Source: Antribacter soli
GTDB lineage: Bacteria; Actinomycetota; Actinomycetes; Actinomycetales; Cellulomonadaceae
DNA: 63,861 nt
NCBI RefSeq assembly: GCF_021568775.1
Contig: NZ_JAKGSG010000023.1
Location: 1-63,861, forward strand
Reading direction: 5' to 3'
Position 1 is the first letter of the stretch. Each line of letters opens with the position of its first letter. Under the pieces are notes generated by a model. The model was given only the letters and a program-made list of their open reading frames with translations, was not told the origin of the DNA and did not search any database. Position numbers and translations under genes: made by a program. Below, in pieces: positions 1 to 8,834 of the stretch.

Positions 1-24
1 GATCTGCAGTTCAAGCTGCAGATC
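1..24. repeat. Perfect inverted repeat at window edge
   Basis: GATCTGCAG (1-9) and CTGCAGATC (16-24) are perfect complements around a 6-base loop. It could be the end of a terminator or a small palindromic element. The left side is cut by the window edge, so its full size is unknown. Confidence 0.45.
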
Positions 25-111
25 TCGGGCCCGAACTGCGACACACACCAGCGACACACCCGGCGGAGCCCGCACCCACCTCCCGGACGAACCGGGCATT
101 ACGCTCGCGGC

Positions 112-963
112 ATGGCGAGAGGTGAGAGGTTCCTGGGGGACCCGGCCGCGGCGGGCTTTCGGGAGGCACGCAAGGTCGGCCGGCGGGGTTTCGGCAGCCT
201 GTTCCTCGCGTTGGTGGTCGTCGGGATCGGGTCGCTCGTCGTGTACGGCCAGACCGACGGCTTCGCGCGCGGCACCACGTTCGCCGTCGTCTGGACCGTC
301 GTCGCGGGTGCGATCGTCCTCGTCCGGGTCGTCGCCCTCGCGCGGTCGTGGAGCCTGTGGGCCCGCGCCGAGCGCGGCGAGCCGGCCCTCAGCTTCGAGG
401 GGCAGGCCGTGGCGCATCAGCGCACGGTGTCGGGTCGTCTGATGCGGACGGTCGTGGTGCGGCAGCACGGGATCGCGCGTTACGTGCACCTGCTGTTCGC
501 CGAGGACGCGGCGGCGGTCCGGATCCGCGCCGGCCGCGTGACGCTCGACCTCTTCGGCGGGGCGCAGATCCAGGGTCCGGCGCGGCTGACCGCTCCGGGC
601 GGCGTCGCCGTGTGGGCATTCACCTCCAAGGCGGGGAAGACCGTGGACCTGCCGGCGCTCGCTCCGCGTGCGCCGCGGGCCACCGACGGCGACCCGAGCG
701 CCGCGGCGGGCGTCACCACGTGGGTGCCGGCGGGCCTGGCGCTCCACGACGACCGACGGGACGACGACGGCTGGTCCGGCGGCGACTCGTCGACGAGCGA
801 CCTCGGCGACGGTTGGTCCGGCGGCAGCTCGTGGGGCAGCGACCCCAGCTGGTCGGGGTCGTCCGGGTCATCGGGTTCGTCTGGCTCGGACGGTGGCAGC
901 TCCTCGGGCGGCGACGGCTGGAGCGGGGACTCGAGCAGCGGTGGCGGTGGTGGTGGCGACTGA
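112..963 (+). CDS. Membrane protein with Gly/Ser/Asp-rich tail, unknown function
   Basis: I do not recognise this 283-residue protein. Two hydrophobic segments (about residues 27-47 and 56-78) form a membrane hairpin. A soluble region of about 130 residues follows, and from about residue 220 the protein becomes a repetitive Gly/Ser/Asp/Trp tail with GWSGG-like units ending in a glycine run. Such tails occur on actinobacterial membrane proteins with TPM or similar domains, but no such domain is evident. TACGCT (100-105) lies six bases before the ATG, so the message is probably leaderless and this start is supported. It converges on the GDPD gene. Confidence 0.65.
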   Translation: MARGERFLGDPAAAGFREARKVGRRGFGSLFLALVVVGIGSLVVYGQTDGFARGTTFAVVWTVVAGAIVLVRVVALARSWSLWARAERGEPALSFEGQAVAHQRTVSGRLMRTVVVRQHGIARYVHLLFAEDAAAVRIRAGRVTLDLFGGAQIQGPARLTAPGGVAVWAFTSKAGKTVDLPALAPRAPRATDGDPSAAAGVTTWVPAGLALHDDRRDDDGWSGGDSSTSDLGDGWSGGSSWGSDPSWSGSSGSSGSSGSDGGSSSGGDGWSGDSSSGGGGGGD

Positions 964-992
964 CGCGTCGTCGGCCGTAGGGGAGCCCGCGG

Positions 993-1775
993 TCAGGTCC
1001 AGAGCCCGCGCTCGAGCAGCACCTCGCGCAGGAGGTCCGCCCGGTCGGTCACGATCCCGTCGACGCCGACGTCGATCAGCCGGCGCATCTCGCCGGGGTC
1101 GTTGATCGTCCACACGTGCACCTTCTTCCCGGCGCGGTGCGCCTGGGCGACCGTGACGTCGTCGACCACCACGAGGCGGCCGAGCCCTGCCGGGAGCACC
1201 TGCGCGACGGGGACCTGCAGCGCGTCGACGCGGCGCAGCGCCCAGCGTGCCGCGGGCGCGAGCCGGGCGCGGGCGGCCGCGAGGAAGAGCGCGACCTCGG
1301 AGGAACCCGCCGACGTGGCGACCGGCCGGGACAGGCGCGCCAGCGTGGCGACCCGGCGCGCGGGCGAGAACGACGTGATGCACACCCGGTCCCAGGACGC
1401 GGTGCGCTCGACGGCGTCGGCGACGGGGGCGATGCCCGAGCGCGCCTTGACGTCGATGTTGACGTTGATGCCGGGCCAGTTGCCGAGCACGTCCTCGAGC
1501 AGCGGGACGGGCTCGGTGCCGCCGATCCGGGCCTGGCGGACGACGGACCACGGCAGCTCGGACACCAGCCCGGACGCGTCGGTCGTGCGGTCGAGGGACT
1601 CGTCGTGGAGGGCGACCGCGACGCCGTCGGACGTGCCGTGCGCGTCCGTCTCGACGTACTGGTAGCCCAGCTCGACGGCGGCCGCGAAAGCCGCGAGCGA
1701 GTTCTCCAGGTTCTCGTTGCCGTGCGAGAACCCGCGGTGGGCGAGCGCCGCGAAGCGGTCGTCGAAGTAGGTCAC
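993..1775 (-). CDS. Glycerophosphodiester phosphodiesterase
   Basis: GDPD-family enzyme of 260 residues, expected to cleave glycerophosphodiesters into glycerol-3-phosphate and an alcohol. The family core is visible: HRG near residue 13, the N-E-N-(T/S) segment at 21-26, the metal-binding ETDAH at 42-46 and catalytic H57 in LHDESLDRTTD. A C-terminal segment reads WTINDPGEMRRLIDVGVDGI, the usual end of the TIM barrel. There is no signal peptide, so it is cytoplasmic. Its GTG overlaps the stop of the upstream hydrolase gene by four bases, so the two are probably co-translated and may act together in phospholipid turnover. Confidence 0.88.
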   Translation of the reverse strand: MTYFDDRFAALAHRGFSHGNENLENSLAAFAAAVELGYQYVETDAHGTSDGVAVALHDESLDRTTDASGLVSELPWSVVRQARIGGTEPVPLLEDVLGNWPGINVNIDVKARSGIAPVADAVERTASWDRVCITSFSPARRVATLARLSRPVATSAGSSEVALFLAAARARLAPAARWALRRVDALQVPVAQVLPAGLGRLVVVDDVTVAQAHRAGKKVHVWTINDPGEMRRLIDVGVDGIVTDRADLLREVLLERGLWT

Positions 1776-2794
1776 AGCTTCTCGTCCAGCCAGCCGAGCA
1801 CGCCGTCCAGGTACGCGGTGCGCGGTCCGTCAGCGGACAGGGCGAGGTCGTGCACGCCGCCGTCGACGGACAGGAGGGTGACGTCACGCCCGAGGCCGGG
1901 CGCGCGGGCCGCGATCTGGACGACGTCCAGGATCGTGTCCTGCGTGTCCAGGTCCGGGTTCGCCGGGTTGTCGGGGCCTGACCGAGCCGAGTACGCCACG
2001 AGCACCGGACGGGCGATCGCGAGCCCGCGCCGGACCTCTGCGTGCGCCCGGCGCGCGGCCCGCATCCAGCCGAGCCGCGCGGGGACACCACCGGGGCGCT
2101 TGAGCGTGGTGTCGAACTCCCAGCGCCCGCCGTTGGCCTTGAGCTGCCCGGTCGCGTAGTAGGACGGCGAGTGCGACATGATGCCGAGGGGCCAGACCCG
2201 GCCCAGCACCTCCACCAGCCATGTCCCGATGGTCCGCTGCCAGGCAGGGGCGGCCAGCTCGAGGAACGGCCCGTCGAGGACCAGGGCGTCGGGACCGTCG
2301 CCGTCGGCGCGATGGTCGTGGGCCCAGAGGGACGAGGTGAGCCCGCCCGTCGAGTGCGCGTGCACGACCAGCGGCAGGCCGGGCTCCAGCCGGCGGACCG
2401 CGCGGGCCGCGGCGTCGACGTCCTCGGCTTGCTGCCGCAGGTTGGTCACGAAGTGGGGCGTCTGGCCCTCGCGGAGGGACCGGCCGGCGTTGCGGAGGTC
2501 CACCGCGTAGAAGGCGTACCCGGCGTCGGCGAAGGCGCGCGCGAGGTGGTCGTGGAAGAAGTAGTCGTTGTACCCGTGGACGTGGAGCACGGCTCCCTTG
2601 GTCACGGACGCGTTGCCCGACGGCGGTCGCTCGCCTCCCTGCGCCGCCTCGCCCGGGCGGTAGCGCACCAGGGTGGCGGGGCCGAGGTCGGCCTCCTCGA
2701 ACGGGTCCCCGAGCAGGTGATCGGTGTACCAGACGAGGTCACCGGGGGAGGTGCCCGGTCCGGCGCCGGGCACGGGCGAGGGCGTGGAGCTCAC
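1772..2794 (-). CDS. Alpha/beta hydrolase (monoacylglycerol lipase / S33-like)
   Basis: Soluble alpha/beta hydrolase of 340 residues. The oxyanion-hole segment HVHGYNDYFFHDHLARAFAD lies at about 71-90 and the nucleophile elbow HAHSTGG has Ser148. The pattern (cap-like insert, VDLRNAGRS strand, H near the C-terminus in DGGVHDLALS) fits the monoacylglycerol lipase/lysophospholipase group; the substrate is not determined. The start is GTG, with TACGAT (2801-2806 on this strand) six bases upstream, indicating a leaderless transcript. It is first in a two-gene unit with the GDPD gene, which suggests stepwise lipid degradation (inference). Confidence 0.85.
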   Translation of the reverse strand: MSSTPSPVPGAGPGTSPGDLVWYTDHLLGDPFEEADLGPATLVRYRPGEAAQGGERPPSGNASVTKGAVLHVHGYNDYFFHDHLARAFADAGYAFYAVDLRNAGRSLREGQTPHFVTNLRQQAEDVDAAARAVRRLEPGLPLVVHAHSTGGLTSSLWAHDHRADGDGPDALVLDGPFLELAAPAWQRTIGTWLVEVLGRVWPLGIMSHSPSYYATGQLKANGGRWEFDTTLKRPGGVPARLGWMRAARRAHAEVRRGLAIARPVLVAYSARSGPDNPANPDLDTQDTILDVVQIAARAPGLGRDVTLLSVDGGVHDLALSADGPRTAYLDGVLGWLDEKL

Positions 2795-2863
2795 CTGCGG
2801 ATCGTAGACGGTCCGGTGCCGGATGGGCCGGGTTGGCGCGTCGCCGGGGTCTTCGGGGCTGGA

Positions 2864-3460
2864 TCAACCCGGCCTGAGCAGGTCGCGGCGAAGGCGGCCT
2901 ACGGGTTGTGGGGAACCCTCCGCCTTCGCCAGCAGGCGCAAGACACGCCTCTCCCCGCCAATCCGGTGACTGCGCAAGAGCCGCGGGGCTTCGAAGGCAG
3001 CGATGCGCTGCCCCGCATCCCAGGGGCGTCTGTCGCACGCGTAGGCAAGCGGGAGAAGGACGCCGCAAGTGGCGAAACCTCCCGCAACGAAGAACGGCGT
3101 GGACGGGTCAGCCGCAGCGAACTCGATGCTGAGCAGGATCGTGAGAGTCCAGGTTCCAAGGAAGGCGGCCAGAAATAGCGCATGAGTGAGCAGGGACCAC
3201 CGATATCTGCGCTGGGCGTCCTGAACGAGGGGCTCGATCCGCGACGCGACGTCGTTGGCCTGAGGCTCACTCGCCGCTGGGTCGAGCACAAGCACGAAGC
3301 GGCGGACCGGCCGCGGGTCCGGCGCATAGCCGAGCGCCGCCAGCGTGCCGAGCGACAAGAACCATGCCCACGCGAGCAACCGGCCTGGGTGCGGGGCACA
3401 CCAGACGCTTTGCACGTGGTGAGGGTGATCGACGCTGATCTGCGGCAGGGCGCGCTTCAC
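2864..3460 (-). CDS. Membrane protein, unknown function
   Basis: Not recognised. 198 residues from a GTG that overlaps the stop of the upstream 44-residue gene by four bases (GTGA). Hydrophobic segments lie at about residues 29-46, 85-107 and 116-132, with an acidic/amphipathic stretch between the first and second and a basic tail. GC content and the residue pattern look less biased than in neighbours. Coupling to the tiny membrane gene suggests that the two products form one complex. There is no catalytic motif. Confidence 0.6.
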   Translation of the reverse strand: MKRALPQISVDHPHHVQSVWCAPHPGRLLAWAWFLSLGTLAALGYAPDPRPVRRFVLVLDPAASEPQANDVASRIEPLVQDAQRRYRWSLLTHALFLAAFLGTWTLTILLSIEFAAADPSTPFFVAGGFATCGVLLPLAYACDRRPWDAGQRIAAFEAPRLLRSHRIGGERRVLRLLAKAEGSPQPVGRLRRDLLRPG

Positions 3461-3591
3461 AAGCCAGCAGCGAGCGACGCCAAGAAGGGCAGTGCGAACG
3501 GACCGATCATCGCGAGCACGATGAGCGCGGCGACCGTGCCAATGACCCACCGGTCTCGTAGCCGGGCACTGACCGAGCGCTTCGCTGCCAT
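3457..3591 (-). CDS. 44-residue single-pass membrane protein
   Basis: A small ORF of 44 residues starting at ATG 3591: a basic N-terminus (MAAKRSVSARLRDRW) followed by one long hydrophobic helix to the C-terminus. The frame stays open further upstream, but that sequence is arginine-rich and unlike protein. The stop codon overlaps the GTG of the next gene by four bases, which is the main support that it is translated. Function unknown; a partner or assembly subunit for the downstream membrane protein is likely. Confidence 0.55.
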   Translation of the reverse strand: MAAKRSVSARLRDRWVIGTVAALIVLAMIGPFALPFLASLAAGL

Positions 3592-3672
3592 GCCGCGAGT
3601 GTAGGGCGCTCCGGGCCGCCCTCGTCGGCGCCTCCGCCTACGAGCGCATCCCGGGCGAGAACGCCGCACCCC

Positions 3673-5418
3673 TCACGGCGACAGCCGGGCCGCCACGTCG
3701 GGGGAGTGGATCCCGGCCGGGCGGTATCCGACCAGGTCGGCCAGGCCGGCGAGGTCGGCCAGCAGCCAGACGATGGCGAGCCACATCTCGGTGCCCTGGA
3801 GGCCGGGCTCGGCGTCGGGCAGCGCGGACGCGGACGGGTGCGGAGCGCGGAAGCCGAGCCCCTGGCCGTCGACCCAGCGGCCGAGCGCGTCGGACAGGAG
3901 CCGGTGGGCGAGCCGGGTGACCTCCTCGCCGCGGTGGCCGGTCTGCTTCCGGCACAGCCACAGCGGGTGCGCGACGTCGAGGACGTTGCAGGCGTTCTGC
4001 CGGTCGGGGGCGAAGTACCGGAGGTCGGCCGCGTGCGCGAGCACCGTGTCGATCGTGCGCTCCGGGTACGGCACGGGCAGGCCGAACTGCGCGTACGTGC
4101 CGCGTGTGAGCCGGTAGAAGCCGTTGACCGGCTGAAGCCAGCCGTCAGCAGGGCTGGGCCTGCCCCATACGCCGGTCGCCGGGTCGTGCTGTGTGGCGAG
4201 CCAGCCGAGGAGCGCCTCGGTAGCCCCGGGCTGCCCTCGGCGCCCCTGCCGAAGGTTCCACAGGACCGCGGTGCCCAGCATGTCGACGTCGCTGCCGGCC
4301 GGCCATGCCTCGGTCGCCCACGGCAACGACTCGAGCAGCCCGACCACGGTCGCCGCGTCCGCCTCCTCGACCACCCGGACCGGGGCCGGGAACCTGCTGC
4401 CCAGCAGGTCGAGCGCGTACCCGACGCAGAGCACGTGGTAGGAGGACTCCCCCCACAGGATCCGGTCGAAGGTGCTCGGAGGCCCGTCGATGTCGTCGTA
4501 CACGGGGCGTTGGCTGCCGTCGGCACGGAGGGGAGCCACGAGGCCCGTCTCCGGGTCCTGCCAGCCGCGCAGCCGCTCGACCTGCTCGGCGGCGGGCAGC
4601 TGAGTGGGCGCGGTCCCGGTGAGGTAGTGGGCGATCTCGACAGCATCGCACTGCGCGCGCACCGTGACGGGCCGGCCCGGGCGATCCGTGAACAGGCCCA
4701 GGTCAGGGTCGAAGCTGCGCTCGAGGACCTCGCCGGCCTGCTCGCGCGCCCGGTCCACGAACGCGACAAGCCGGTCGCCCAGGTCGCGCTTGTCCGCCGA
4801 GCTCGCGACAGACGCCGGGTCGGCGCCCGGCGCAAGCCACGGGACCCGCCACTTGATCACCCTCGCCGGGTTCCCGCCGACGACGGCGCCGGCCGGCACG
4901 TCCTTCGTGACCACGGCGCCGGCCGCGAGGACCGCCTTGTTGCCCACCGTCACGCCGTCGAGCACCACGACGTGCGAGCCGACCCACACGTCGTCGCCGA
5001 TCGTGATGCCGCGGCTCGTCTGCGGCTGGCGGAACACCTCGACGTCGGGCGCGATGCTGTGGTTGAAACCGAGGATCGAGGTGTGTGCCCCGATGCGCAC
5101 CGAGTCCCCGAGCGTCACCCGGCCCCGCACGACGGTGAACGCGTTGACCGTGCAGTCCCGGCCTGCACGCAGCTCGCCTGACGTGTACACGTGCGCGGCG
5201 AGGTAGGTGCGGTCGCCGAGCTCCAGGACGTCGTTCTGCACGGCGGCGAGCTCGGAGACGAAACAGTCCTCGCCGAGGGTCGACGCCGCGAGCGAGGCGC
5301 GCAGCGAGGCCTGTCGCGCGCGCTGCCGGTCGTGCGCCGCGGCGTCTGCGGCACGCCAGAAGTCCCAGGGCGAGTAGTCGAAGCGGTGGCTGTCGGCGGT
5401 GACGGCCGATGATGTCAT
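3673..5418 (-). CDS. Hexapeptide-repeat acyltransferase fused to alpha/alpha-toroid-like domain
   Basis: 581 residues in two parts. Residues about 60-195 form a left-handed beta-helix of the maltose/galactoside acetyltransferase type: repeated hexapeptides, the [10 protein letters not shown] loop with the usual catalytic His, and the closing segment [15 protein letters not shown]. Residues about 225-575 are all-helical and Trp-rich, with repeats such as [32 protein letters not shown] and [10 protein letters not shown], resembling alpha/alpha toroids (terpenoid-cyclase or glycan-lyase-like folds). A GGGGAG ribosome site precedes ATG 5418. It probably acetylates a sugar or glycan end, with the toroid binding or processing it; the second half is not assigned to a family. 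Confidence 0.75.
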   Translation of the reverse strand: MTSSAVTADSHRFDYSPWDFWRAADAAAHDRQRARQASLRASLAASTLGEDCFVSELAAVQNDVLELGDRTYLAAHVYTSGELRAGRDCTVNAFTVVRGRVTLGDSVRIGAHTSILGFNHSIAPDVEVFRQPQTSRGITIGDDVWVGSHVVVLDGVTVGNKAVLAAGAVVTKDVPAGAVVGGNPARVIKWRVPWLAPGADPASVASSADKRDLGDRLVAFVDRAREQAGEVLERSFDPDLGLFTDRPGRPVTVRAQCDAVEIAHYLTGTAPTQLPAAEQVERLRGWQDPETGLVAPLRADGSQRPVYDDIDGPPSTFDRILWGESSYHVLCVGYALDLLGSRFPAPVRVVEEADAATVVGLLESLPWATEAWPAGSDVDMLGTAVLWNLRQGRRGQPGATEALLGWLATQHDPATGVWGRPSPADGWLQPVNGFYRLTRGTYAQFGLPVPYPERTIDTVLAHAADLRYFAPDRQNACNVLDVAHPLWLCRKQTGHRGEEVTRLAHRLLSDALGRWVDGQGLGFRAPHPSASALPDAEPGLQGTEMWLAIVWLLADLAGLADLVGYRPAGIHSPDVAARLSP

Positions 5419-5608
5419 GCGAAGCTCCCCTCGGTCGGCCGTCGCAGCGTAACAACGTCACCCGTCGGTCACGCCCGGCGGGATGTCCTTCGACGTGGAG
5501 GCCGCGCGAGCCCTCTTCGTCCGCCTGGCTCCAGGAGTCCAAGGGCGATGAGTTTCGCAGTGGTTCCCGGTCTGTCCAGCACGCGATCGATCACTCGAGG
5601 AGCGCATC

Positions 5609-6229
5609 GTGACCGCTACCTACACATTCGATGTCTTTTCCAGCCTCGACGGCTTTGGTTCCCACAGCGGCAACTGGGGCGGCTACTGGGGTAAGCAAGG
5701 CCCCGAGCTCCTCGACCACCGCCTCGCTCAGTACGGCGCGGCGCAGCGGATGGTCTTCGGGGCCAACACGTATCGGGCGTTCGCGCGGATGCTGGCCTCG
5801 AGCACCGAGGAGTCCGAGGTGCGCGACCCATGGGTCACCCGGATGAGGAACCTGCCGGCAACGGTGGTGTCGGCCACGCTCGAAGGACCCCTCGACTGGC
5901 CGGACGCGACCCTCGTGAGCGGCGACGCCGTCGATGTCGTCGGGCGGCTCAAGGAGGAGTCCGAGGTGCCGTTGCGCTCGCACGGCAGCCTGTCGACGAA
6001 CCGGGCGCTGATGGCCGCCGGTCTGGTCGACCGCGTCCAGGTGACGATCTTCCCGGTGATCACCGGTCAGACCGGGGAGGACCCGATCTTCCACGGTGCG
6101 GCCGACTTCGACCTCGAGCTGATCGAGCACCGGACGCTCGACGGCCACACCCAAGAGCTCGTCTACCGGCCCACGCTCCATGCCGGGACCAGCAAGACCT
6201 ACCCTGGCGTCCTGGGCCTCGCCCCGTGA
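5609..6229 (+). CDS. Dihydrofolate-reductase-like (RibD C-terminal domain) protein
   Basis: 206 residues of the RibD_C/DHFR-like fold, related to the reductase half of RibD. Visible features are the N-terminal strand with SSLDGFG, MVFGANTYRAFARML (typical GRxTYE region), the central LVSGDAVDVVGRLKEE helix and the late VDRVQVTIFPVITG strand. These proteins are NADPH-dependent reductases of mostly unknown substrate; this is a stand-alone paralogue, not the riboflavin enzyme. GTG start with GGAG five bases upstream. The next gene follows by 11 bases and is probably co-transcribed. Confidence 0.82.
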   Translation: MTATYTFDVFSSLDGFGSHSGNWGGYWGKQGPELLDHRLAQYGAAQRMVFGANTYRAFARMLASSTEESEVRDPWVTRMRNLPATVVSATLEGPLDWPDATLVSGDAVDVVGRLKEESEVPLRSHGSLSTNRALMAAGLVDRVQVTIFPVITGQTGEDPIFHGAADFDLELIEHRTLDGHTQELVYRPTLHAGTSKTYPGVLGLAP

Positions 6230-6240
6230 GGATGGGGGCC

Positions 6241-6630
6241 ATGAATCCGCCCCTGCCTGACCATCTCGTCCGCGTCCTCGAGCAGCCGAGTCCGGCGGTC
6301 ATGGCGACCGTCACGCCGGATGGAACGCCCGTGTCCGTGGCCACCTGGTACCTGTGGGACTCGGGAAGGATCCTGCTCAACCTCGACGGATCCCGCGCAC
6401 GGCTGCGTCACCTGCGCGAGGACCCGCGCGTCTCGCTCACAGTGCTCGACGGCGACTCCTGGTACCGCCACATCAGCCTGCAGGGCACCGTGACGGTCAC
6501 ACCCGACGAGGGCCTTGCCGGGATCGACCGGTTGTCGCGCCACTACACCGGTGGTCCTTACCGGAACCGCGAGCGTGAGCGATTCGACGCGTGGATGGAG
6601 GTCACGGCGTACCACGCCTGGGGGTACTGA
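6241..6630 (+). CDS. PPOX-class (pyridoxamine-phosphate oxidase-fold) F420/flavin protein
   Basis: 129 residues of the split-barrel pyridoxamine 5'-phosphate oxidase superfamily. It opens with MATVTPDGTPVSVATWYLWD and has LLNLDGSRARLRHLREDPRVSLTVLD and GTVTV, the F420-dependent TIGR03618-like pattern. It is probably a cytoplasmic F420H2- or flavin-dependent reductase. Two ATGs lie nine bases apart (6232 and 6241); the second is preferred because GAGGA sits at the right distance before it. The C-terminus EVTAYHAWGY is that of a complete protein. Confidence 0.78.
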   Translation: MNPPLPDHLVRVLEQPSPAVMATVTPDGTPVSVATWYLWDSGRILLNLDGSRARLRHLREDPRVSLTVLDGDSWYRHISLQGTVTVTPDEGLAGIDRLSRHYTGGPYRNRERERFDAWMEVTAYHAWGY

Positions 6631-6870
6631 CCTCGCCGGTGTCGGTGCGCGGTCCCAGAAGGTCGCCTTCGAGCACGTGGTTGCGCATCATGCGGTTGCT
6701 CCAACGGTGCGTAACCGCGTGATCGAAGCGGACTCACCGCCTGAGGGGCCACTGAATCCACGACCGGGACCGGTGCACACCCGGACCCGGGCCCGCCGGC
6801 CGACCTCGACACACGTCCGCGACGCCGGAAGACTGCTGGGCGACGTCGCCCGCGCACCAAGGAGGCCGCT

Positions 6871-7848
6871 GTGCCGATCCACCCCGACCTCGCCCGCCGC
6901 TTCGCGCCCCTGCACGCGATCGACCCGGACGCCGCCGACGACCCCGTCGCGCTCGCGCTCCTCGACGAGTACAAGGCGTCGCTCGCCGCGCCGTGGGAGC
7001 CGCCCGCCGTCGACGTCCGGGACGAGACGGTGCCGGGACCGCACGGCGACGTGCCGGTGCGGGTCTACCGCCCGAGCGGTGCGACGGGTCCGCTGCCCGG
7101 ACTGGTGTGGCTGCACGGCGGCGCGTGGGTGGCGGGCGACCTTGACATGCCCGAGGCGCACGTCGTCGCCGCGGAGATCGCAGCCGCGGCGTCGGCCGTC
7201 GTCGTCTCCGTCGACTACCGCCTGGCGAGCGCCACGGTGAAGTACCCCGTGCCCGTCGACGACACCTGCGCCGTGTGGGACCACGTCGCCGCGGGGCGGG
7301 TCGCCGGACTGGACACGGCCCGCGTCGCCCTGGGCGGGGCGAGCGCGGGCGGGAACATCGCGCTCGGCGCGACCATGCGGCTCCGCGGGGCCGGCGGCGC
7401 CGGGCCGGCTGCGCTGCTGCTGGCCTACCCCGTGGCTCACGTCCCGCTGCCCGCCCCCGACGACGCGCTCGCGGAGGTGCTGCGGCAGGTCCCGGAGGTG
7501 CTCCGCTTCACGCAGGCGAGGTCGCTGCGCGTGCTGCAGGCGTACCTCGGCCGGATCGACGACATCCCGGTCGAGGTGTCGCCGGGTCACGGGCGGCTGG
7601 CCGGTCTGCCGCCCACCTGGCTGGGGCTGAGCGAGATCGACACGCTGCGTCCCTCGGGCGACCTGTTCGCCGACCAGCTGCGAGCCGTGGGAGTGCCCGT
7701 CGAGGTGTACACGGCGGCGGGCATGCTCCACGGGCACCTCAACCTGGTGCCACGCCCTGAGCTCCCGGAGGTGCGGCGCACGCTCGACTTCCTGATCGAC
7801 GGCCTCCGTGCGGCGGTCGGCGAGCCGGTCGCGGCAGAAGCGGGGTGA
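6871..7848 (+). CDS. Alpha/beta hydrolase of the HSL / acetyl-esterase family
   Basis: 325-residue esterase of the hormone-sensitive-lipase group. The oxyanion motif HGGAW is at about residues 80-84 and the nucleophile motif GGASAGGN at about 153-160. The acid is in LSEIDTLRPSGDLFADQL and His in MLHGHLN near residue 290. Cytoplasmic; expected substrates are short-chain esters. The start is GTG 6871 with a strong AAGGAGG six bases upstream. The 240 bases before it contain no recognisable gene. A 15-bp stretch of its 3' end (7813-7827) recurs with one mismatch just after the stop (7850-7864). Confidence 0.87.
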   Translation: MPIHPDLARRFAPLHAIDPDAADDPVALALLDEYKASLAAPWEPPAVDVRDETVPGPHGDVPVRVYRPSGATGPLPGLVWLHGGAWVAGDLDMPEAHVVAAEIAAAASAVVVSVDYRLASATVKYPVPVDDTCAVWDHVAAGRVAGLDTARVALGGASAGGNIALGATMRLRGAGGAGPAALLLAYPVAHVPLPAPDDALAEVLRQVPEVLRFTQARSLRVLQAYLGRIDDIPVEVSPGHGRLAGLPPTWLGLSEIDTLRPSGDLFADQLRAVGVPVEVYTAAGMLHGHLNLVPRPELPEVRRTLDFLIDGLRAAVGEPVAAEAG

Positions 7849-7870
7849 GGCGGTCGGCGCGCCGCTGCCC

Positions 7871-8275
7871 CTACAGCACCGGGTCGGTCGGCTGGACGAG
7901 GCAGAAGACGTGGCCGGCGGGGTCGGCGTACACACGGAACCGGTCGTCCGGGTGGCCCTCGTCCTCGGGGGTTCCGGTCACCGGCGTCGCACCCTGCGCG
8001 AGAGCGTGGTCGTGGGCCGCGGCGAGGTCCTCGACGGCGACGTCGACGTGGGCGCGCGAATCTTCGCGCCACGGGGTGACCGGCGCGGTGGAGCGCTGGA
8101 ACGCGAGCTTCGGCCCCCCGTGCGGGGCGAGCAGGCGCAGCCAGTCGTCACCTTCCGGGTCGTCGACCTCGTGGCCTGCCTCGTACTCCCAGCCGAGCAG
8201 ACGCCGGTAGAACTCGGCCAGGACGCGCGGCTCGGGACAGTCCAGAACTACCTCGTAGAACCGCAGCGACGCCAT
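7871..8275 (-). CDS. VOC/glyoxalase-fold protein
   Basis: 134 residues, vicinal-oxygen-chelate superfamily. N-terminal ASLRFYEVVLDCPEPRVLAEFYRRLLGWEY and C-terminal DDRFRVYADPAGHVFCLV are the two half-barrel signatures. Members are dioxygenases, isomerases, lyases or resistance proteins; the specific role cannot be called. TACGAT (8283-8288 on this strand) lies seven bases before the ATG, so it is probably leaderless. It is separated from the upstream DUF2000 gene by a strong hairpin terminator. Confidence 0.8.
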   Translation of the reverse strand: MASLRFYEVVLDCPEPRVLAEFYRRLLGWEYEAGHEVDDPEGDDWLRLLAPHGGPKLAFQRSTAPVTPWREDSRAHVDVAVEDLAAAHDHALAQGATPVTGTPEDEGHPDDRFRVYADPAGHVFCLVQPTDPVL

Positions 8276-8320
8276 GCCCGAGATCGTACGACGTCGGCCG
8301 CTTGCTGATCGGCGCGTGAG

Positions 8321-8358
8321 GTCGCCCCGGCCGGAGGCTCCACTCCGGCCGGGGCGAC
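8321..8358 (-). terminator. 16-bp GC-rich hairpin terminator
   Basis: GTCGCCCCGGCCGGAG (8321-8336) pairs perfectly with its complement at 8343-8358 around a six-base loop. It lies directly after the stop of the DUF2000 gene. There is no T-run, as is common for actinobacterial terminators. Confidence 0.75.
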
Positions 8359-8371
8359 ACCCCGTCCCAGC

Positions 8372-8785
8372 TCACGGGTGCAGCCGCGCCCCCTTGGTCA
8401 CCTTGTCGACGATCCGGCGCTCGCCGGCGATCCCCAGGCCGACCAGGTCGAGCTTCTCGGTGGCGACGGAGGCCACGGCGGCCCGGTTGTCGACGTCGTT
8501 CCCCGTCGCGAACAGGTCGGCCGTGTAGAGGCCGATACGCAGGCCACGGTCGGCGGCCCGACGTCGTACCGTCGCGAGCTGCTCGCCCGACGCGACCATC
8601 ACCATGACGGGCGTGCCGAGCATCGGCAGGTACACGGCGCCGTCGCCGTCCTCGTAGGGCTCGCCCACGAGCTCCGGGTAGGCGGCGGTGATGCCGCTGA
8701 CCACGAACGCCGTGACGTTGTTCTCCTGCCAGGCGAGCAGGTCGTCACGCAGCAGGACGACGATCTTGGGCTGTTCGATCTCCAT
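8372..8785 (-). CDS. DUF2000 family protein
   Basis: 137 residues from ATG 8785 (MEIEQPKIVVLLRDD). The DUF2000 pattern is visible: N-terminal KIVVLLRDDLLAWQENNVTAFVVSG, the central PMLGTPVMVMVASGEQLATVRRRA and the end IGERRIVDKVTKGARLHP-like tail (here GIAGERRIVDKVTKG). The family's biochemical role is unknown. It is divergent from an AraC regulator with only 49 bases between the starts. The two families are commonly paired, so the AraC protein probably controls this gene. Confidence 0.8.
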   Translation of the reverse strand: MEIEQPKIVVLLRDDLLAWQENNVTAFVVSGITAAYPELVGEPYEDGDGAVYLPMLGTPVMVMVASGEQLATVRRRAADRGLRIGLYTADLFATGNDVDNRAAVASVATEKLDLVGLGIAGERRIVDKVTKGARLHP

Positions 8786-8822
8786 GCCCCGAGCCTCGCG
8801 GGTTGCCGTGCCCCCGGTCTTG

Positions 8823-8828
8823 TACGTT
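8823..8828 (+). promoter_or_regulatory. Leaderless -10 box of the araC-type gene
   Basis: TACGTT ends six bases before ATG 8835, giving a transcript that starts at the initiation codon. It lies in the 49-base gap shared with the divergent DUF2000 gene. Confidence 0.5.
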
Positions 8829-8834
8829 CTTGAC

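Noticed and set aside
868-2091. Long open frame antisense to the GDPD and hydrolase genes
   Set aside because: Arg/Pro/Ala-rich translation without any family pattern; it shadows two well-supported genes in 70 percent-plus GC DNA, where stop codons are rare.
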